Origin: Anoxypelagibacter sp902613655
GTDB lineage: Bacteria; Pseudomonadota; Alphaproteobacteria; Pelagibacterales; Pelagibacteraceae
DNA length: 19,971 nt
NCBI GenBank assembly: GCA_902613655.1
Contig: CACMHR010000012.1
Span: 1 to 19,971, forward strand
Direction: 5' to 3'
This document shows, piece by piece, positions 14,787-19,971 of this stretch. The notes below the pieces were generated by a model that saw only the letters and a program-made list of their open reading frames with translations, made no database searches and had not been told where the DNA came from. The position numbers were made by a program, and so were the translations under genes. How positions within the stretch are numbered: the stretch's first letter is position 1; the number at the start of each line of letters is the position of its first letter.

Positions 14787-15551
14787 TTATAAATTAACTT
14801 TCTTAATTGCTGAGATGCATCTTCCGTAGTCATCTTCACCCAACTTTTTGGCCCTTCTATGGCTAAAATATTCATTCTTAGAGGCAAAACTATCAACTGC
14901 TATGTTTTCTATTTTTAAAACACTTAAATCTGCAAGTTTCTTATTAATATACCCTCTTAGATCAAAGTTAAAAAAATTATCATTTTTTTCTATAAAAAAT
15001 TTTGAATTTTCCTTTGACTGTGTCATAAAATTTAAATAAAAATTTTTTCTTACCTCATAATTATTTTGAGATATACACGGCCCCACAATTGAAATTAGTT
15101 TATTTAGACTACCGCCCATCTTTACAAGTTCAGATAAAGTATTTTCAATTATTCCTGAATAGGCACCTTTCCAGCCTGCATGAATACATCCAATTATTTT
15201 TTTTTCAATTTCGTAAATCAATATCGGGGCACAATCTGCTGTTAATACGCAAAGAGCCAATTCATTATTCGTCGTCAACAAAGCATCACAATCGAGTCTT
15301 CCTGAATTTTTTAAATTTTCTGCTATTAAAACTTTATTGCTGTGGGTTTGATTCATGATAGCCAATTTATCTGTATGTATATTAAAAATTTTTGAGACTA
15401 TTTCTAAATTTTTTCTAATATCTCTTGGATTATCGTTGCTTCCTATACCGCAGTTTAGACTTTCATATATTCCTTTGGAAACCCCATTTTTCCTTGAAAA
15501 AAAACAATGTTTTAAATTATTATTATTTAATAAATTTTTTGAATAAAACAT
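14787..15551 (-). CDS. pgeF: PgeF/YfiH-family multicopper-like protein
   Basis: 254 residues. The family was annotated as polyphenol oxidase/laccase; E. coli YfiH (PgeF) is reported to edit mis-incorporated peptidoglycan precursors, and homologues act as purine nucleoside phosphorylase/adenosine deaminase. The metal-binding triad is clear: His70 in MNQTHS, Cys107 in TADCAPI, His124 in CIHAGWKGA. NCGIGSNDNP and VGPCISQNNYEV are also diagnostic. The ATG overlaps the stop of the upstream methyltransferase by one base (TAATG), so translation is likely coupled. It is last in the lgt-midA-pgeF group. Confidence 0.94.
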   Translation of the reverse strand: MFYSKNLLNNNNLKHCFFSRKNGVSKGIYESLNCGIGSNDNPRDIRKNLEIVSKIFNIHTDKLAIMNQTHSNKVLIAENLKNSGRLDCDALLTTNNELALCVLTADCAPILIYEIEKKIIGCIHAGWKGAYSGIIENTLSELVKMGGSLNKLISIVGPCISQNNYEVRKNFYLNFMTQSKENSKFFIEKNDNFFNFDLRGYINKKLADLSVLKIENIAVDSFASKNEYFSHRRAKKLGEDDYGRCISAIKKVNL

Positions 15552-16612
15552 TATTTCAGGTCCAAATTGAAATTACATTTTTTGTTCTTTACAAAAATCA
15601 CTTTGAACTTTTGACCCATCATTTCGGGGTGAAGCAATCTTTTTACCCTGCTATATAAGTTAGATTTTTCCTTAGCATTTAATTTATGACTTAGAATTTT
15701 AAATCTTTCTCTAATACCCATTTTTTGTAAAAATTCACTTTGTGAAATAATTTTGTCTACTACTAAATTCTTCATATTGAAGTACTCTTTATATAAATTA
15801 AAATTTACTAAATAAGTTATATCTGCTTCACCAATATTTTTTTTTATATTATTATATTTATGTTTAAAAACAGATTGTAAAGTATTAGTATTGTGCTCAT
15901 TTACATATCCATAATCTATAAAAAGAGCTCCACCATTTAATTTTTTAATTTTGTTACAAACAATCCTTAATTCCCTAAAGCCATATTCTGGATACTCAAT
16001 TATTCCTCCATTTTTAATAATTTTGTAACTTTCAAGTTTTTTAATTTCTTTTTTAATTGATTTTTTAAAAAAAAAATTCACGTTTTTCTTTCCGATTTTT
16101 ACGTATTTTTCAAATATTATTCCATTTATTTTTTTAAACTGTTTTATGGGTAAAGCATCTAAAAATTCATTTCCAAAAAATACAACAGGTCCACTCTTTA
16201 TTTTGCCTAATTTTTGTATCCAAGAAACTTTTTTTGATAAAATTCTTTGTTTTTGTATTTTCCTGAGCATTTTACTTTTTTCATAAAGTATTATATTTGT
16301 AGAATTATAAACCTCCGGAAAATTTTTTAACGTTTTCAATACCGTTAAACAAAGATCACCATTTCCTGGCCCCATTTCAATAAAATTAATTTTTTTTGGT
16401 TTATTTAATTTTTTCCAAAAGCTAACAAACCATATAGTTATCATTTCCCCAAAAAGATTTGAAATGTTCGGGGCAGTTACAAAGTCTCCTTTTTTACCAA
16501 AAGGATTCTTCTTTTGATAGTAACCCAAATCTTTATGGTAAAGAACTTTGTCCAAGAAAAGGTCTAACGGTATAATTTTACTTTCCTGAAAAAATTTATT
16601 TATTCTGTTCAT
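15551..16612 (-). CDS. MidA/NDUFAF7-family SAM-dependent methyltransferase
   Basis: 353 residues. The family (formerly DUF185) methylates an arginine of a complex I subunit during assembly in mitochondria; the bacterial target is usually untested. Visible features are the N-terminal GDFVTAPNISNLFGEM (42-57), the SAM-binding loop NFIEMGPGNGDL (76-87), the LYEKS acidic SAM contact, and the conserved VVFFGNEFLDALPIKQF that marks this family. It overlaps lgt by 17 bp and pgeF by one base. The order lgt, midA-like, pgeF is, as I recall, a recurrent alphaproteobacterial group. The family call is firm; a complex I role is inferred. Confidence 0.92.
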   Translation of the reverse strand: MNRINKFFQESKIIPLDLFLDKVLYHKDLGYYQKKNPFGKKGDFVTAPNISNLFGEMITIWFVSFWKKLNKPKKINFIEMGPGNGDLCLTVLKTLKNFPEVYNSTNIILYEKSKMLRKIQKQRILSKKVSWIQKLGKIKSGPVVFFGNEFLDALPIKQFKKINGIIFEKYVKIGKKNVNFFFKKSIKKEIKKLESYKIIKNGGIIEYPEYGFRELRIVCNKIKKLNGGALFIDYGYVNEHNTNTLQSVFKHKYNNIKKNIGEADITYLVNFNLYKEYFNMKNLVVDKIISQSEFLQKMGIRERFKILSHKLNAKEKSNLYSRVKRLLHPEMMGQKFKVIFVKNKKCNFNLDLK

Positions 16613-17393
16613 TTAAATTAATTTTTAATACAAATAGAATTGCGAAAATCATCATACCAACACTTAGCAATGAACCGAGGCTAATAAAATCAAATATATA
16701 ACCAATGTGTTTATCTGGCTCTCTATAAAACTCAGAAACAATTCTAAAAATTCCGTAAAAAATTAAAAATAAAAATGATATTAAACCGTAATTAAAATTT
16801 TTTTTTAAAAATAAAAAATTTATTAAAACAAATAAAACAATTCCCTCCAAAAAAGCCTCATATAGCTGAGATGGATGCCTACTTAAATTGTCAATTTCAG
16901 GAAAGATAACTCCCCATGGTTTGTCCGTTGGTGTCCCATAAAGTTCACTATTAATAAAATTTGCAATCCTACCCAAAAAAATTCCAATTGGAGCTGCACA
17001 ACAAATAATATCAAAATATATTTTGTAATTTAATTTTTTAACTTTTGAAAAAATATAAGTACTCAAAATAACTCCTATCAAACCTCCATGAAAAGACATC
17101 CCGCCCTCCCACAATTTAAAAATTTCAATCGGTTGGTTAAGAAAAAATGTTAGGTTATAAAAAATTACATAACCCAACCTTCCTCCAACAATCACACCAA
17201 TAATTATATAAGAAATAAGATCGTCAAAATTTTTTAAATAATTTTCATGATCCGATCCATGTATTTTTTTTGTTATTATAAGTCGTCCATACCACCAACC
17301 AATTAAAATACCAAATACATAAGCCAAAGAATACCAGTGAATTTTTATAATTCCTAAATCAATTAGCACTGGATCAAAATTGTGAACCATCAT
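16596..17393 (-). CDS. lgt: Prolipoprotein diacylglyceryl transferase
   Basis: 265 residues from the ATG at 17393. Alternatives are the adjacent ATG at 17390 and a GTG at 17408; I prefer an ATG because the conserved part begins at VHNFDPVLIDLG. Lgt transfers diacylglycerol from phosphatidylglycerol to the lipobox cysteine of prolipoproteins at the inner membrane. Conserved segments, numbered from the GTG, are GGRLGYVIFYN (75-85), MSFHGG (104-109), GRIANFINSELYG (146-158) with the essential Arg and Asn, HPSQLYEA (178-185) and EFYREPD. Seven or so hydrophobic helices fit the known topology. It begins the lgt-midA-pgeF group and is divergent from ubiK. Confidence 0.97.
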   Translation of the reverse strand: MMVHNFDPVLIDLGIIKIHWYSLAYVFGILIGWWYGRLIITKKIHGSDHENYLKNFDDLISYIIIGVIVGGRLGYVIFYNLTFFLNQPIEIFKLWEGGMSFHGGLIGVILSTYIFSKVKKLNYKIYFDIICCAAPIGIFLGRIANFINSELYGTPTDKPWGVIFPEIDNLSRHPSQLYEAFLEGIVLFVLINFLFLKKNFNYGLISFLFLIFYGIFRIVSEFYREPDKHIGYIFDFISLGSLLSVGMMIFAILFVLKINLNEQNK

Positions 17394-17403
17394 CTTTAAA
17401 TTT

Positions 17404-17432
17404 ATCACAATTGAAATTAAATTACTTATAAT
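17404..17432 (+). promoter_or_regulatory. Candidate promoter of the ubiK-like gene
   Basis: A perfect TATAAT at 17427-17432 is preceded after 17 bp by ATCACA (17404-17409), a 4/6 match to TTGACA. Transcription would start near 17439, about seven bases before the ATG at 17446. The -35 lies just upstream of the divergent lgt start, so the two genes share this short control region. Confidence 0.5.
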
Positions 17433-17445
17433 TTAGAGTAAAACT

Positions 17446-17694
17446 ATGAACAATTCTCAAAAAATTCTTAAAATGATATCAGGTTTTATTGAAGCAGGTC
17501 TAATTACATCCAAAGATATCAGGAAAGAGCTTTTAACATCTCTAAAGTTTAAAAAAGAGGATTTCGCGAGTAAATTTGACTTAGTTACAAAAGAGGAATT
17601 TGTAGTTTTAAAAAAAATTATTGATAAACAACAAAAAGAAATTTCAGATCTAAAAAAAACACACAAAAAATCTAAAAAGGCAAAGAAACCTTAA
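17446..17694 (+). CDS. ubiK: UbiK/YqiC-type accessory factor (BMFP family)
   Basis: 82 residues, typical for this small family. The pattern is an N-terminal amphipathic helix followed by the signature FDLVTKEEFVVLKKII (from about residue 44) and a coiled-coil, lysine-rich C-terminus. In E. coli and Salmonella UbiK binds UbiJ and lipids and is needed for efficient aerobic ubiquinone synthesis; family members trimerise through the C-terminal coiled coil. Its place next to lgt is one I recall from other Alphaproteobacteria. It is transcribed alone on the plus strand; its last 23 bp overlap the end of the convergent histidine-kinase gene. The function is transferred from the family. Confidence 0.88.
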   Translation: MNNSQKILKMISGFIEAGLITSKDIRKELLTSLKFKKEDFASKFDLVTKEEFVVLKKIIDKQQKEISDLKKTHKKSKKAKKP

Positions 17695-18991
17695 CCGCCA
17701 AACCATTGTGTTCACTTTCTGACAATACTATATTTCCTCCATGAGATTTTACAATATCTAGAGAGATAGAAAGTCCCAAACCAACCCCCGATCTATTTAA
17801 GCTTCTACTTTTATCGACTCTATAAAAAGGCTTAAAAACATTTTCATATTCTTTTTTAGGCAGTCCTGGACCATTGTCCTCGATAATAATAATCGCATTT
17901 CCAACCGATTTTTTTATTTCAACAAAAATTTTGTCTCCATAAGAAAGTCCATTTTCAACTATATTTGATAAACTTCTTCTTAATAAATTTTTTCTGCCAA
18001 ATATTTGAATATTTCCATTTTTTTTAAATTCAAATTTGGAATGATCAAAATTTTCCAAAATATCCTCTACTAAATCACTAATATTTATTTCAACATAATC
18101 TTCTTCAGATTGTGATTTTGCATACTGCAGATAATCATTAAGCATTTTTTCCATTTCATCAATATCTGAAGCCATTTTCTTTGCATTATCTTTTTTATCT
18201 GTCATGGCTAACTGCAGCTTCAATCTTGTTAAAGGTGTTCTTAAATCATGACTTATACCTGACAACATTTCTGATCTTTGATTAAGATGCTTGTTTATTC
18301 TTTTCATCATTTTGTCAAACTCAATTGTCGCTTTTCTTATTTCAGACGCACCCGATGGCCTGAGATCATCAACTCTCTCACCTCTGCCAAACCTTTCAGC
18401 TGCTTTTGATAATTTTAAAATTGGCCTTGTTTGATTTCTTAAGAAGAGAATTGCTATTAATATAAGAATAAAAGAGGGAAGTGTAATCCATAAAACAAAC
18501 ACTCTTACTGAAGAAGGTGCAATTTTACTTTTTGGAAAAAAAATTTGTATAATTTCATTATTAGTTCGTATTCTTAGGTCAACCAAATCTAGATAAGTTA
18601 CAGTATCAAACCAATAATTTTTTCCAAATACTGGTTTTAATTCTCTCCTCAAAGACCTATCCATTGGGCTAAAACGTCTATCTGATTTAGTTGTTGGTAA
18701 ATTTTCACCCTTTTTAATATTAATTACAAAGTCAAAGTTCTTTTTGTATAAATTTGTCAAAAAAATTACATTTTTTGTGTCCCCGGATCTATATGTTTCA
18801 AACAAGGTCTTTACTTCACTTACTAGAGATTTTGTCATTCCTTTATTTGCTTTTATCCATATGCTGTCAAAAAAAACTACCGAAATAATTAATTGCAAAA
18901 GAACAATTGGGGCAGCAACTATAATTAGGGCTCTGTAAAATAATCTTTTCGGTAAAAATTTTTTTAATAAACTATTTAATCCAAAGGACAT
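17672..18991 (-). CDS. EnvZ-like membrane sensor histidine kinase
   Basis: 439 residues. Two transmembrane helices (about 20-41 and 164-184) flank a periplasmic sensor region of about 120 residues with no recognised domain. A HAMP linker follows (about 186-238). The dimerisation/phosphoacceptor motif SGISHDLRTPLTRLKLQ contains His248. The ATPase domain has the N box NIVENG (Asn347), G1 DNGPG (372-376), an F box FKPFYRVDKSRS, and G2 GVGLGL (402-407). It should phosphorylate the response regulator encoded just upstream, whose 3' end overlaps its start by 20 bp. The overall form is EnvZ-like; the signal is unknown. The 3' end overlaps the ubiK-like gene by 23 bp. Confidence 0.95.
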   Translation of the reverse strand: MSFGLNSLLKKFLPKRLFYRALIIVAAPIVLLQLIISVVFFDSIWIKANKGMTKSLVSEVKTLFETYRSGDTKNVIFLTNLYKKNFDFVINIKKGENLPTTKSDRRFSPMDRSLRRELKPVFGKNYWFDTVTYLDLVDLRIRTNNEIIQIFFPKSKIAPSSVRVFVLWITLPSFILILIAILFLRNQTRPILKLSKAAERFGRGERVDDLRPSGASEIRKATIEFDKMMKRINKHLNQRSEMLSGISHDLRTPLTRLKLQLAMTDKKDNAKKMASDIDEMEKMLNDYLQYAKSQSEEDYVEINISDLVEDILENFDHSKFEFKKNGNIQIFGRKNLLRRSLSNIVENGLSYGDKIFVEIKKSVGNAIIIIEDNGPGLPKKEYENVFKPFYRVDKSRSLNRSGVGLGLSISLDIVKSHGGNIVLSESEHNGLAVKVSLPF

Positions 18992-19649
18992 AACCTGAAC
19001 CTCTTATTGTTTGCAAAAATTTTGGATTTTTAGGATTAAGTTCAATTTTTTTTCTCAACCTTGTTATCATTACATCTATAGATCTTTCTTGTGATATTTT
19101 AGATATTTTTCCAATTTCTTTTCTTGAAAAAATTTTACCAGGTGAAGACAACATCTTTAAGAGAACATTTTTTTCTGCAGAATTAATTTTTTTAGTTTTG
19201 TTATTTAATTTAATGGTCATTTTATTTAAATTAAGTTCAGCATCTCCAATTTTACTATCTTCTAATAGGTTTTGAACAGAATTTGATTTAATAATGTTCT
19301 TTATTCTTAATAAAAGTTCTCTAGGCTCAAACGGTTTACCTAAGTAGTCATCTGCTCCAATCTCAAGACCATGAATTCTATTTTCTGTTTCTCCTTTGGC
19401 TGTTAAAAGTAAAATAGGAATATTTTTTGAGGATTTCAGTTCTTTTGTGAGTTCATAGCCACTTTGTCCAGGCATCATTACATCTAGAACAATTAAGCTG
19501 AAGTTAAAGATTTCAATTTTTTCTTTAGCTTCTTTGGCATCAGATGCAGTTGAAACAATCAAGCCTTTTTCTACTAAGAACTGTTTAATCAATTCTTTAA
19601 TTTTAATGTCATCATCAACTACTAGTATATGGTATCTATTTTTTTCCAT
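18972..19649 (-). CDS. OmpR-family response regulator (PetR-like)
   Basis: 225 residues. The receiver domain (about 7-118) has the acidic pocket Asp12/Asp13, phosphoacceptor Asp56 in IVLDVMMPG, Thr83 in LLTAKGE and Lys105 in GKPFEPRELL. The C-terminal winged helix (about 130-225) contains the Trans_Reg_C features LLKMLSSPGKIFSRKEI, the recognition helix RSIDVMITRLRKKIE, and the wing IRGSGYVLW. It binds DNA, usually as a dimer on direct repeats. The MarR-type gene overlaps its start by 14 bp and the kinase gene overlaps its end by 20 bp, so all three form one operon. The MarR plus response-regulator pairing resembles petP-petR of Rhodobacter; that orthology is inference. Confidence 0.96.
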   Translation of the reverse strand: MEKNRYHILVVDDDIKIKELIKQFLVEKGLIVSTASDAKEAKEKIEIFNFSLIVLDVMMPGQSGYELTKELKSSKNIPILLLTAKGETENRIHGLEIGADDYLGKPFEPRELLLRIKNIIKSNSVQNLLEDSKIGDAELNLNKMTIKLNNKTKKINSAEKNVLLKMLSSPGKIFSRKEIGKISKISQERSIDVMITRLRKKIELNPKNPKFLQTIRGSGYVLWIK

Positions 19650-19971
19650 TAATTATTTTTTTTAACACTTCCTTAAATTTTATAACAGAGTCAGAATCTG
19701 AATTTTTAAGTGCATTAAAAATACGTTTTCTTTGAGATTGAAATATTTCATTATAGAATTTTTTTCCTATTTGATCTAGGTAAAGTAGTTTTCTTCTTGA
19801 ATCATTATTATCTTTAATTTGTTTAATAATTCTGAGCCTCTTTAAATCCTGCAAAACTCTATTTAAACTTTGTTTTCTTATTTTTAGTTTAATTATGAGT
19901 TCATTAACACTTATGCCTTCATTTCTTTCAATTAGGTGAAGCGTTCTATGATGAGCAGCCCCCATTGAGTT
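19636..19971 (-). CDS. MarR-family regulator (PetP-like), N-terminus beyond window
   Basis: The frame stays open to the window edge: two codons precede the methionine at 19965, so the gene probably starts outside and about 111 residues are visible. The winged-helix fold is evident. HHRTLHLIERNEGISVNELI begins the DNA-binding domain, LKIRKQSLNRVLQDLK is the recognition helix, and the wing DNNDSRRKLLYL carries the Asp-Arg pattern typical of MarR proteins. The HHRxLHxI...KQSLxRVLxxL wording fits the alphaproteobacterial PetP subgroup from memory. It overlaps the response-regulator gene by 14 bp. A MarR repressor or activator in front of a two-component pair suggests joint control; ligand and targets are unknown. 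Confidence 0.88.
   Translation of the reverse strand, partial: NSMGAAHHRTLHLIERNEGISVNELIIKLKIRKQSLNRVLQDLKRLRIIKQIKDNNDSRRKLLYLDQIGKKFYNEIFQSQRKRIFNALKNSDSDSVIKFKEVLKKIINGKK

Noticed and set aside
15089..15658. Several plus-strand reading frames opposite pgeF and the MidA-type gene
   Set aside because: They are antisense to well-supported conserved genes and have no recognisable motifs.

Overview
The window is a gene-dense, strongly AT-rich stretch of an alphaproteobacterial chromosome and looks like the SAR11/Pelagibacterales lineage. Evidence: A/T-saturated codon use with many lysines, asparagines and isoleucines, intergenic gaps of 0-129 bp, several overlapping genes, and alphaproteobacterial gene order and families (CcrM GANTC methylase beside rnhB, UbiK-Lgt-MidA-PgeF, Prs-L25-Pth-YchF, Rieske/cyt b/cyt c1, and a MarR-OmpR-EnvZ-like trio). 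Both end genes are cut by the window. I see no mobile element, phage gene, CRISPR array or transferred island; this is core genome.

Layout. 1-1013 (+): 3' part of a FAD-dependent monooxygenase. 1014-3441 (-): a DNA maintenance block in transcription order family-4-like uracil-DNA glycosylase, RNase HII, CcrM. 3454-7379 (+): exported TPR protein, ispE, tRNA-Gln(UUG), CCA-adding enzyme. 7380-8707 (-): hemF then greA. 8837-11390 (+): petABC, the complete cytochrome bc1 complex. 11367-14739 (-): prs, rplY (L25 with tail), pth, ychF. 14787-17408 (-): lgt, midA-like, pgeF. 17446-17694 (+): ubiK-like. 17672-19971 (-): MarR regulator (partial), OmpR-family response regulator, membrane histidine kinase.

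How the genes fit together. Several products serve aerobic respiration: bc1 complex, HemF for haem, UbiK and perhaps the first gene for ubiquinone, and a MidA-type methyltransferase linked to complex I in other organisms. The MarR/response-regulator pair resembles PetP/PetR, which in Rhodobacter is tied to bc1 expression; here it lies about 6 kb from petABC. The translation/RNA group comprises tRNA-Gln, CCA enzyme, Pth, L25, YchF and GreA.

The best second-look items are small-scale. The uracil-DNA glycosylase has lost three of the four Fe-S cysteines. Four GANTC sites cluster around the start of the GANTC methylase gene. A direct repeat with 7-bp spacing sits where the -35 of petABC should be. 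Two convergent gene pairs abut exactly through one palindromic TAATTA double stop. Several likely promoters lie so close to start codons that leaderless mRNAs are suggested. I found no convincing wholly new multi-gene system.
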